A stretch of DNA of 36,450 nt, from NCBI GenBank assembly GCA_003693705.1, contig RBZT01000682.1:1-36450 (forward strand), given 5' to 3'. Below the pieces are notes generated by a model. The model worked only from the letters and a program-made list of their open reading frames with translations. It was not told where the DNA came from and ran no database searches. Every line of letters starts with the position of its first letter. The stretch's first letter is position 1. This stretch comes from Polymyxa betae (taxonomy: Eukaryota; Endomyxa; Phytomyxea; Plasmodiophorida; Plasmodiophoridae). Positions 29,526 to 36,450 of the stretch are shown here, in pieces. Position numbers and translations under genes: made by a program.

Positions 29526-30443
29526 TCATTCCTCTTCAGGGTGGACGCTGCTTACTTCCACTATCAAGAGTGTTCTGTTCGCACTCATCAGCCAACGTAA
29601 CATGTAGTTGGAGGTTTTCTCTTTTTTATCATCTATCGCTTCCAGGGGTAGGTGGCTCCATCGGCATCTATGTCCGTAAGTACAACGGCCAAGGATGAGT
29701 GCCTTACAGCGCTCTTTCCCATACTTGTCAAATGCAGAATCAATGCGGGCCATGATATCATTTGCATTAGTGTTGTCGCGCTTTGGCCGCTCGTTCGACA
29801 TATCAATTTGCTGGTTTAGAAGGCGGGGTATCAGCTTGAGTTGATCTTCCTCTTCCATTTGATAATCAAATAAGCAGGTATATCCAACCGGGCTGCCCTC
29901 CACTAATTTGCGTTTACGTTGGTCCAACTCATAAACTGCAGCCCATACGTAGATCTTGGGCACGTGCATAGATATTGGTGATGTACCATAGCCTCCGGAT
30001 GTCGTCGTGCCGCTTGCCCGGTGATCAAGGCTGCTAGGACAGCATAATGGACACGGAGCGACTATGTGAAGTTCGGTATGTTGCGGCGTGTGGTGGCGGA
30101 TGGTAGAATCTTCTCGAAACCCCCTGAATCACAATGGTATGTGTTTCTTTGACTTTAGTGTCGTGCGCGGCATGGATTGCGGGGTAGTCAACGTACTTGC
30201 CGTCTAATATCACCCTAAGGACTTTGTCTCTTCTAGAATGGCCCAAAGCGCATCAGTGATTGATGGACCCCGTTGATCCACTTGCCTTTTGAGTGCTTCA
30301 ATCTCCTTTGCATTCTGGTGCTTTAAGTTTGCGATCTCAGATTGTAAATGATTGTCATTCCGTCGTTGACGTTGTTTAAATTCATCTTCTCGCATTTGGA
30401 ACATCTTCATGCTGTTCTCGACCTTTATGGTAATTGCATGCAA
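29526..30443 (-). pseudogene. Gag-like remnant with CCCH zinc finger and coiled coil
   Basis: On the minus strand, an N-terminal coiled-coil segment (MREDEFKQRQRRNDNHLQSE, IANLKHQNAKEIEALKRQ) is followed, with frame changes, by VILDGKYVDYPAIHAAHD and RRHPEAMVHHQYL. Then comes IYVWAAVYELDQRKRKLVEG and a CCCH finger ERCKALILGRCTYGHRCRWS followed by HL (C-X7-C-X5-C-X3-H). Gag proteins of DIRS-like and some other YR elements carry a similar C-terminal CCCH finger after a capsid-like helical part. The neighbouring tyrosine recombinase supports this reading. A cellular CCCH protein is the alternative. Confidence 0.45.
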
Positions 30444-30880
30444 GATGTCCGCAGGTACATTTTGACTGACATTTGTGGGAGTAGGCGAGTCTCGATTACT
30501 TGTGTCGTTAGATTCAGATTGTTGCGATCCTTCGTCGCGACTAGCATCGCGATCGTTGTGGTGTTACGATCATTCTCGGGAATGTCATTTCGACAGCAGT
30601 TCCGGTCCTCGTCTTGGTTCTCGTCGGCGGCATCGCCAAAAAATCTCGCTCTCAAACGTCTCGATCCGACGACAAACGAATCTGGCAAGAGACAAATCGC
30701 CTCGAGACGGAATGTACGTCACGGTGTTCAAGATGTGCGGCGCGGAGACTCCTACTGTCGACACCACACCACCGCCAAGTCAGACTTTATGTTACCTCAC
30801 TACACCGCCGTCAACTGTTGCCTTCTGCCTGCAATCCGCAAGCTCCCTAATACTTAAATTTTAATTTATGCTGACATCAG

Positions 30881-31810
30881 GTCGCCAAAGGCGGAAAAAG
30901 CAGATAACGGATATAAGAAACAGGCTTGGCAAGCTGTAGCTTCCGCCTTTAACCAGGAATTCGGGACGAGCTACGAAATCATGAAGTTAAAGTCTCAGAT
31001 GACAGATGAAATTTGTATTCCTTTCGAAATCATAAAATGCTTGGGTTTACAATGAATCGAACAGCTGAAAGAAAATGGACATTTTTAAAACGTTGAGAGA
31101 CAATAGCGGATTCGGCTGGGATGATGAACGTCAACTGCCGACAGCACCAGACCAGACATGGAACTTTCGAAATATTTCTCGCTTATCTAATATTAGGGTT
31201 ATGTCCAGAACAAGGACGAATATGCCATGTTTCGAGACACTTCATGGCCTTTGTTTCAAACGGTTGACGCGCTTTTTGAATGATCAGCAGTCACGGGGGC
31301 GTTCGCTATCGAGCCAATACAGCCGCAGCATGTGATGGCCGAGGGATTCGTCCCGAACCCGAATGATTCGACGGCTCGATCGCTAGCGGAATCTTTTGAA
31401 GTCTTTGATCCTGAAGACGATTATTCGTCGTCGCTTAGCTCTGACGACGAACCCCAGCGGAAGCGAAAGAAACGTAGTGCGATAGGCAGCCCTCGTTTTA
31501 AGTGAAAACTTCAAGAATTGTCGAAGGGATTTTGGCTCGCTCCGCCTCCAGCACGCCACGCGGGAGGAACACTCTTGCAAGGGCGATTGCGGAAGCTATT
31601 ACGAGATTCGCTGATTTTCGTTCCCAGAAAACATCGGAACCTGGTGCCGAAATCGTGGCAGTAACCTCGACTGAACGAGCAATTTGTATTCTGGAACAGG
31701 AGTACTCAGATGAATTGCTTGATGAAGAGATGGCGACCGCTTTTGAGGTAATGGAGAATGAAATCAAGGCTAGAAGCTTTTGTGCCATTCGCAAGGGAGC
31801 GGAACGAGAT
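30881..31810 (+). pseudogene. PIF-associated Myb/SANT-like DNA-binding protein
   Basis: The plus strand, starting after a possible splice acceptor (CTGACATCAG), reads AEKADNGYKKQAWQAVASAF, then NQEFGTSYEIMKLKSQ. Further on it reads FKTLRDNSGFGWDDERQLPT and APDQTW, the typical Myb/SANT-like (trihelix) domain encoded by the second gene of PIF/Harbinger elements. After frame changes there is PLFQTVDALFE, an acidic/basic linker (DPEDDYSSSLSSDDEPQRKR, likely a nuclear localisation signal) and a conserved C-terminal module (AICILEQEYSDELLDEEM, ATAFEVMENEIKARSF, RDIWLRKQM). This protein normally brings the transposase to the termini. At least three frameshifts separate the parts. It converges on the transposase at 31998-33017. 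Confidence 0.72.
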
Positions 31811-31997
31811 ATCTGGCTCCGAAAACAGATGCTCAGTCATCAGAATTCATGTTTAATCATAAATCACTCTACAGTCTCCACATGGTATCAGCTATTTGTT
31901 TTCGCCAGTTCTTAACTACCGAATCACCCTTTGACCTAGAATCATAACACTCAGCACTGAGCCCTATTGGATCGAATTTTTCCGATCTTTACTCTTC

Positions 31998-33017
31998 ATC
32001 ATATAGCTGCACAAAAGTATCATCTCCCATCTCCCGTCGAATGATGTTATGCAGATCGCACAGGGCTAGCACCAATCTCCCTTGGCATTCGTAAGGATAT
32101 GATGGAGGCGCTGTTAATATTGGAAACCGTTTCTTCATCACCCCAAAGATCCTCTGAATGACGTTGCGGAGCTGGGCTTGGCGAAGATTAACGGCTTTAC
32201 AGCGCTCTTAGGCTTATAATTCAATAAAATGGTCAGGCAGCTTCTGGTAACAATAGCATCAGAGAATGGCATACTTTTGGTTTGCTTTTCCCCATTCTTT
32301 CAAATGATATCGTACTCCACGAAATGGGGTCAGGCTATCTTTCGCTAATCCGATTCCTGCATCCCCCAAGTAATATTTACCAGTAGGGATAGTCAACGAT
32401 TTTAATCGTGCGACTTGTAGAACAGTACCGTCTGCAGCCGAGCCTTCCCATCCATGAAGTACATATAGGAAATACATGTCGATTGAACATACAGCTAAGA
32501 CATTCTGACTGTAAAACCCTTTGCGGTTTCGAAAAGGGACAGTATTTCCTTGAGGAGGAGTCGCTTGGATATGTGTCCCGACAAAAGCGCAAATACAGTC
32601 CTTGAACTATGGAAAGAATGTTTTGTTGGTGGTGATTTCCCTGGGCGCGGTGTACCCGGGAGAGCGATGTAATCGGCAGCATTGTCACCAAAGAATTCAC
32701 AACAGCATTGAAATGTCTGCTCACTTTAGTATTTATTACTACCGGAATGTATTTCAAACGTACCTGCTAATGGTTTCACCAGAATGCTGAAATCGCTCTT
32801 GGGAGCTTCTATTGGATGCATTTTGACCGACGATATACAGGAAAATAGCCAACTGTTCTTCGGTAGTAATACCTCGTGATGGCATCAGGCATCCTTTAGC
32901 AACAATGGCATTTTTCAAATTAAGGAAAGTAAGACGATTCATTCGGAAGAACTCCAAGAAGCGCCGTTCGTTAGTAATACGCGACAGCAATTCCTCTATA
33001 TAGAGGTTGTCGGTCAT
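31998..33017 (-). pseudogene. PIF/Harbinger DDE transposase with one intron, lightly frameshifted
   Basis: This is nearly the whole transposase. Exon 1 (ATG at 33017) has a helix-turn-helix-like N-terminus ending ERFQHSGETIS, a hallmark of the family. After a 47-bp intron (32717-32763) come FNAVVNSLVTM, DYIALPGTPRPGKSPP and CICAFVGTHIQATPP, in which the usual GAIDGTHI has become CAFVGTHI, losing the first D. FRNRKGFYSQNVLAVCSID and LYVLHGWEGSAADGTVLQ (second D) precede YYLGDAGIGL and FRGVRYHLKEW. After a frameshift near 32200, RNVIQRIFGVMKKRFPILTA (third acidic position replaced by Q) leads to LALCDLHNIIRREMGDDTFV and the TAA. The missing first and third acidic residues and three frameshifts argue that it is inactive. 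Confidence 0.82.
32717..32763 (-). other. 47-bp spliceosomal intron in the PIF transposase
   Basis: On the minus strand the donor AG/GTACGT, an internal TACTAA-like branch site (AATACTAAAG) and an acceptor GAGCAG/A bracket 47 bp. Removing it restores the family sequence from ISR to HFNAVVNSL in frame. The very short length and strong branch site point to a compact-intron eukaryote such as a fungus. Confidence 0.7.
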
Positions 33018-33698
33018 GATGGACGTTCGGCATGGCTCCTTGCAAAGGTATTGTGCCGCATACGATCCTGTTGCTTAAACAAGAAAGTCAGCAACATCGT
33101 CGTCATCGTCATCGATCCCGCAAGCCTCAAGTCCCCGGGAGAAGGCAGTGTTGAGTTTCTCGCATCGGGAAGCGGCTACGATTCAGAACGATGTGAGCTA
33201 AACATAGTCAATAACAGAATGAATGTATTATAGAGAGAAGTCAACGTTTTATAGATGCCACCAATTAACGCCTGATTCATATACCTAGAAACTCCGTGGC
33301 GGAGTTTACATGTACAGTGGCTGCTGCCCAGCCGGCACTGTATTGCCAGTGGCGAGGAAGGGCGTGTCGGAGTTTTCCATCTTCACTGGAGGGCTTGATG
33401 TCCCTTTACTGTCGGTTAATGTAGGGATACTAATCGAGCGACAGCCCGAATAGTAGACGAGATTAGCTTCCTGCTCAACTGGCAGGAGCCATATCTCGAA
33501 CAGCAGGTAAATAAAAAATATTTAAAATCGCCGACCAAATAATTAGGTCCGGCTTGAAAATCGTTTTTTGCAAAATTCACGGGTATTTATGCAAAAATCC
33601 CGATTTTGCAAAATGGGCTTCCAAACGCGTTCAGCATCTTGTATAGTCATATTTTGCAAAATAGTATTTTGCAAAAGTGCGAGTATCCAAACGAACTC
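33018..33698. other. PIF right-end subterminal region without gene
   Basis: No protein was recognised. The last 140 bp contain four copies of the palindrome TTTTGCAAAA or close variants and an extra CCAAACGCGTTC near 33618-33631, which itself resembles a PIF terminus read from the other strand. Such repeats are candidate transposase or accessory-protein binding sites. Confidence 0.5.
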
Positions 33699-33701
33699 TT
33701 A

Positions 33702-33976
33702 GCCCAAACTGTGTATAAATTAACCCTATTCAATTTTTTTTTCAAAATCAACAATTTCCGTCATTTTGTGCTGAGCGTACCAGAAGCGCGATCGACCTTC
33801 GGGGATTTCAGGCTTAGACAATCCACCCATATGTCACTGGCTCTACCGCCTTTAATGATCTGCAATCCGAGCAACGTTGCGATTTCATCATCCTGCATTT
33901 GTGATGCGCGCTGAATAATAGCTTTCGCCTCTTCAAATGAAGTCGGAGTAGTGTTCTTATTTAGAGGAAATCCCAT
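33702..33976 (-). pseudogene. Unrecognised gene, 5' portion (split by the PIF insertion)
   Basis: An ATG-started minus-strand frame reads MGFPLNKNTTPTSFEEAKAI, then IQRASQMQDDEIATLLGLQI and ASDIWVDCLSLKSPKVDRA. After a stop at about 33761, another frame reads GLIYTQFGL up to the TTA target site. Beyond the PIF element the same frame goes on with KKTSSHTEVLPLAYNLND at 28473. No domain was recognised. Confidence 0.4.
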
Positions 33977-34119
33977 AGCATGCCTTTCTGGTTGTTAAGC
34001 TTGGCAGTCTTACGAAGAGAACCTGACAATCAAATCTCCCTCAAGGACAGAATTTTGCGCAAGTCAGAGATGGACTTTCGATAAAAGAACGTTTTCAAGG
34101 CGGACATATAGGCCTTAAT

Positions 34120-34590
34120 CAGGGGTTGGAAGAAACAATTCCCTGTAAGGAATAATTCTAATTCCCGACTGAGAATTATTCAGTTTTCAGAAAAGTATGC
34201 ATGGAATAATTCAATCGGTGAATTGATGGAAATGAATAATTCCTGCAGGGAAAAGTTTTTCCTGGAATTATTCCCTATTGCTCGTCATCGTTTTCACTGG
34301 AGTGGAAGAGCTCTGCGTCCCACAGATGGCCTTTCATTTTGAGAAAAATCTGCATCTCGATATTCTCCTGCAGTAGGCTCTTGCGAGTCTCAGTCAAAGC
34401 GAACTTCGAAAAACTGAAAAATCGCTCGCACATATTGCTTGTAGGTCTAATCAATCTACAATCGATATCTTTTGAGGCTCGATCAACTCTCGCTTTCTTG
34501 ACTCTGCGCCAGATAGCTTCCATTGCGTCGACCTCGTCTTCGTTAAACGATCCATCACTGGCAGTATTACTTGATTCAGCTACTGAATTT
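34120..34590 (-). mobile_element. hAT element 3' end with transposase dimerisation domain
   Basis: The terminus at 34120 reads CAGGGGTTGGAAGAAACAAT, a classical hAT inverted-repeat start, preceded by GCCTTAAT as the candidate 8-bp target site. The next 150 bp contain at least five GGAATAATTC/GAATTATTCC subterminal repeats. The transposase C-terminus is coded on the minus strand from about 34577 to the stop at 34275. It includes RPTSNMCERFFSFSKFALTE and EMQIFLKMKGHLWD, the hAT dimerisation domain. The coding sequence breaks off at an AT-rich boundary near 34590, either a splice acceptor (AAATTCAG) or the edge of the viral-like block. It is separate from the hAT remnant at 26 kb. Confidence 0.75.
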
Positions 34591-34693
34591 AAAGATATGG
34601 ATAGAGAAAATATTTATTGTATTAGGGAGTGTAATATTCAATGTTGATAATTAATTTATAATTAAATTTCACAATTTTTTCATACTTATAATA

Positions 34694-35398
34694 ATGAATA
34701 GAAATTTAAACGCAATACCCGTATTTATTAATTCGGCGGAACGTGAAAACGAAACAATTTCGGAGTTTGATATACAAATACCTTCAATCAACCAATCCAA
34801 CGATAATTATAAAATCCTTTTAAACAATTTTAGAATTACCAACGACTTCTATAATATTCATCATTATAATAATGTCATCCAGATAGGAACCACCCAATCA
34901 ATTACCATTCCACCAAATCATTACACATCAACCCAAATTACGGATTATATCAATACAAATAATTCACTGGGTATTACGTGCTCTTATGATACACAAAAAT
35001 ACTCTTTGAATTTCTATAATAACAGTGGAGCAACTTATGCTATAACCATCAATGAAAACCAGAAATTTTTAGGTCTTGAAGCGGGGGCATACGTTTTAAG
35101 AACAACAATGGCATCCAATAAAACGGCAGATTTTAATGGGACAAATTCGATAAAAATATTCATTGATATTCCCTTGATTTCATTGAATACTGCAAACACT
35201 AAAAATAATATTCTGGACGTAATTAACTTTGATAATGATTATGGCACCCAAATTATTTATGAAAACGATTATGACATTACAACAAGTACAAATAACATTA
35301 ATAGGATGAAATTGAGGTTATTAGACGAATTCAATAATCCGTTGCAGTGTAGAACAGACTGGAATGCTAAAATAATATTCTTTACGGGAGACGAATAA
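34694..35398 (+). CDS. Penton-like minor capsid protein
   Basis: A complete ATG-to-TAA frame of 234 codons. Features fit the single-jelly-roll penton (minor capsid) proteins of polinton-like viruses and adintoviruses: an N-terminal VFINSAERE (residues 10-18), corresponding to the VxVDSxxRD opening; a segment YKILLNNFRITNDFYNI (39-55); ITIPPNHYTSTQITDYIN near residues 70-87, matching the IPPGNYT motif; QKFLGLEAG in the middle; and a C-terminal RLLDEFNNPL ... DWNAKIIFF (208-230), matching the D-E-F/Y-G-x-x-L ... dW strand pair. These proteins close the fivefold vertices of the capsid. There is no signal peptide or membrane segment. The frame is intact, unlike most neighbouring transposon genes. 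The family call rests on motif order, not on a search. Confidence 0.7.
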   Translation: MNRNLNAIPVFINSAERENETISEFDIQIPSINQSNDNYKILLNNFRITNDFYNIHHYNNVIQIGTTQSITIPPNHYTSTQITDYINTNNSLGITCSYDTQKYSLNFYNNSGATYAITINENQKFLGLEAGAYVLRTTMASNKTADFNGTNSIKIFIDIPLISLNTANTKNNILDVINFDNDYGTQIIYENDYDITTSTNNINRMKLRLLDEFNNPLQCRTDWNAKIIFFTGDE

Positions 35399-35456
35399 AA
35401 AATAAATTAGTTTCATTTATTTACATATTTATTTAATTTGCTTCTTTATATTAATT

Positions 35457-35612
35457 ATGTCAAGCGATTTAAGGAATTACTCGCCATTAGGATTATCAGT
35501 TTTCAATAACGTTTATGATATTCAATTAAAAATGGAGCAGAATGAACCAAAGGAGGTTTCATTTCAGCACGAAGTACAAAAACAACCTTTACAATGGATT
35601 AAAGGAATATAA
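35457..35612 (+). CDS. Small protein, 51 aa, in the viral-like block
   Basis: ATG at 35457 to TAA at 35610-35612, with normal composition (MSSDLRNYSPLGLSVFNNVY at the N-terminus, ending QPLQWIKGI). No membrane segment or domain was recognised. It sits 58 bp after the penton-like gene and 50 bp before the next ATG, on the same strand, with AT-rich gaps. Its AT-rich codon use is like the neighbours and unlike the host-side remnants. The compact spacing is the main argument that it is real. A small virion or accessory protein is possible but unproven. Confidence 0.5.
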   Translation: MSSDLRNYSPLGLSVFNNVYDIQLKMEQNEPKEVSFQHEVQKQPLQWIKGI

Positions 35613-35662
35613 ATAAATCATTATTAAAATTCAACGAACCAGCATTGACAGAATTACAAACG

Positions 35663-36202
35663 ATGACTACGATGGAACAAGAAAATTCAAGAAGAAATGA
35701 CGGAACCCCTATTTATCTTGGATATAAGATTTTTGAAGCGTATAAAAATAATGGCAAAATACCAAAACAAATCAAGGATGCACCAATTACTACATTACAA
35801 ATTGAAAAACAAGTTAAACACAAAACCGAGCACCGAAAAATAGAAGTAAAGAAAGCACAAATACAAAATTCTAATTCTCAAACCGACCCACAAATTCAAT
35901 TAAATAAACCAGTAAAGAATTTATCAAGGAAGGAAATGGAAAAGGTAATAAAGGAAAATAATAATTCAGTCCCAGAACAGCAACCAAGATTAACAAGAAG
36001 ACAAGAAAAACAAAATGATAGATTGAATGAATTAACTGCTGGATTAATTCAATTTGATAATCCACCTAATTATGAAGCAAATGGTCTCGGTAGAGCAATG
36101 ACGAGGGACGAGCAACGAACGCATACAGAAAGAGTGAAACAGGGTTTATCCCCGAAAAGAAAAAGAGGACGAAAACCGCAACCAAGACAACCACTCGATT
36201 AA
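35663..36202 (+). CDS. Basic Lys/Gln/Asn-rich protein, 179 aa, in the viral-like block
   Basis: The likely start is ATG 35663 (MTTMEQENSRRNDGTPIYLG); the frame is open a few codons upstream but without ATG. A short structured-looking N-terminus (PIYLGYKIFEAYKNNGKIPK) precedes a long charged, low-complexity region rich in K, Q, N and E. Conserved-looking stretches follow (RLTRRQEKQNDRLNELTAG, LGRAMTRDEQRTHTERV), and the end is strongly basic, PKRKRGRKPQPRQP, resembling a nuclear localisation signal or AT-hook. A DNA- or capsid-interior-binding virion protein is one possibility. No family is recognised. It lies between the penton-like gene and the ATPase, a position consistent with a morphogenesis operon-like cluster. 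Confidence 0.6.
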   Translation: MTTMEQENSRRNDGTPIYLGYKIFEAYKNNGKIPKQIKDAPITTLQIEKQVKHKTEHRKIEVKKAQIQNSNSQTDPQIQLNKPVKNLSRKEMEKVIKENNNSVPEQQPRLTRRQEKQNDRLNELTAGLIQFDNPPNYEANGLGRAMTRDEQRTHTERVKQGLSPKRKRGRKPQPRQPLD

Positions 36203-36229
36203 AACTAAAAACTTGGTTTATAGTAATAA

Positions 36230-36450
36230 ATGCCAAGAAATAAACCAGTTGATTAACTATACGGAATTTATCCGTAAGGCAACCACAAATAATAATTCAT
36301 AAAAATCTCCCAGCAATCCCTTTTAGTATAATGTCAGTGGCAAAATCCGAAAGTGGTAAAACAAATTTTAATGTCAATATAATCCAAAAATGTGCCAAAA
36401 CATTTAAGGATAATGTTTATATTTTCGAGAAAACGCCCTGTTTAACTGTT
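36230..36450 (+). CDS. P-loop (packaging-type) ATPase, 5' part; runs off the window
   Basis: After ATG 36230 (MPRNKPVD, then TAA) a second frame, open from 36253, reads RQPQIIIHKNLPAIPFSIM, then SVAKSESGKTNFNVNII. HKNLPxxPFSIM followed by a Walker A-like xxSESGKTNF and a hydrophobic strand (DNVYIFEKTP) is the usual opening of A32/FtsK-HerA-type genome-packaging ATPases in polinton-like viruses. The Walker A glycine before the four variable residues is alanine here. The change of frame near 36254 suggests a 1-base indel; alternatively the true start is ATG 36331 just before the P-loop, which would lack the conserved N-terminal strand. Walker B and the sensor motifs lie outside the window. Confidence 0.55.

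Larger units (their letters stand above)
28474..33698. mobile_element. PIF/Harbinger DNA transposon, about 5.2 kb, with TTA target duplication
   Basis: The left terminus reads GGGTGCGTTTGGCTATCTGC and the right terminus, on the opposite strand, GAGTTCGTTTGGATACTCGC. Both are flanked directly by TTA (28471-28473 and 33699-33701), the usual PIF/Harbinger target duplication. Each end has a subterminal palindrome: GGAATTTCGCAAATTCC on the left, and GCAAAATACTATTTTGC with repeated TTTTGCAAAA on the right. The right part carries the two standard genes, convergently arranged: a Myb/SANT-like DNA-binding protein (plus) and a DDE transposase (minus). The left 2.4 kb holds remnants of a tyrosine-recombinase element, presumably nested. 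Termini were paired by eye. Confidence 0.6.
34591..36450 (+). mobile_element. Edge of an endogenous polinton-like / adintovirus-like element
   Basis: From about 34.6 kb the DNA becomes strongly AT-rich and carries four same-strand genes with short AT-rich gaps and no overlap with transposon remnants. They are a penton-like minor capsid protein, a 51-aa protein, a basic protein, and a P-loop ATPase cut by the window end. Penton plus packaging ATPase is the morphogenesis module shared by polintons, adintoviruses, polinton-like viruses and virophages. The major capsid protein, protease, polymerase and integrase are not in view. The left terminus, inverted repeat and target duplication could not be identified; the boundary falls between about 34590 and 34690. 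Confidence 0.65.

Noticed and set aside
30425-30864. Several overlapping frames of 60-130 codons on both strands
   Set aside because: They overlap in all frames in a GC-rich stretch and none shows a domain or consistent composition.
34339-34647. Plus-strand 102-codon frame spanning the hAT-viral junction
   Set aside because: It is antisense to the hAT dimerisation domain and contains no domain of its own.
35871-36065. Minus-strand Leu/Phe-rich 64-codon frame resembling a membrane protein
   Set aside because: It is antisense to the Lys/Glu-rich coding sequence of the 35663-36202 gene, a predictable artefact.

Overview
The window looks like nuclear DNA from a transposon-rich eukaryote, probably a fungus, an oomycete or a related protist. 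It is a mosaic of decayed Ty1/copia, Ty3/gypsy, DIRS-like, MULE, hAT and PIF/Harbinger pieces on both strands. One 47-bp spliceosomal-type intron with a TACTAA-like branch site is visible in a PIF transposase. No housekeeping gene, rRNA, tRNA gene or prokaryotic operon was recognised. The taxon cannot be fixed from the sequence. Most coding remnants are broken by frameshifts and small indels, so protein families were recognised by reading across frames.

Layout: 0-2.3 kb holds two minus-strand copia gag/protease remnants and a short plus-strand remnant with a YqaJ-like look. 2.7-3.4 kb is a foldback element with GGGTCGGGT-type ends. 3.4-6.2 kb is mostly non-coding, with a pogo-like terminal motif, a dispersed repeat and an unrecognised coding remnant. 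6.4-8.6 kb is a minus-strand MULE transposase with a degenerate SWIM finger and a zinc knuckle. 8.9-9.7 kb carries a tRNA-like SINE candidate and an RS-rich reading frame. 10.6-13.3 kb is a plus-strand copia gag-protease-integrase remnant. 14.1-14.8 kb holds a PIF-type MITE and a PIF transposase C-terminus. 15.4-19.1 kb is a block of unrecognised reading frames bordered by ACACCA-rich palindromic sequence. 19.3-20.6 kb is gypsy protease-RT. 20.65-22.3 kb is copia RT with a 3' LTR, abutting a different copia element to about 23.4 kb. 23.4-25.1 kb holds three separate PIF fragments. 25.1-26.9 kb has a DIRS-like RT/RNase H and a hAT transposase. 28.47-33.70 kb is a candidate complete PIF/Harbinger element with TTA target duplications, CGTTTGG termini, convergent Myb/SANT-like and transposase genes, and older tyrosine-recombinase-element remnants inside it. 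It appears to split an unrecognised minus-strand gene. 34.1-34.6 kb is the 3' end of another hAT element.

From about 34.6 kb to the right edge the composition changes sharply to very AT-rich DNA with compact, same-strand genes: a penton-like minor capsid protein, a 51-aa protein, a basic ~180-aa protein, and the start of a P-loop ATPase resembling viral genome-packaging ATPases. I read this as the edge of an endogenous polinton-like or adintovirus-like element. It is the most interesting feature of the window. The element continues beyond the window, so its major capsid, polymerase or integrase genes and its far terminus cannot be judged here.
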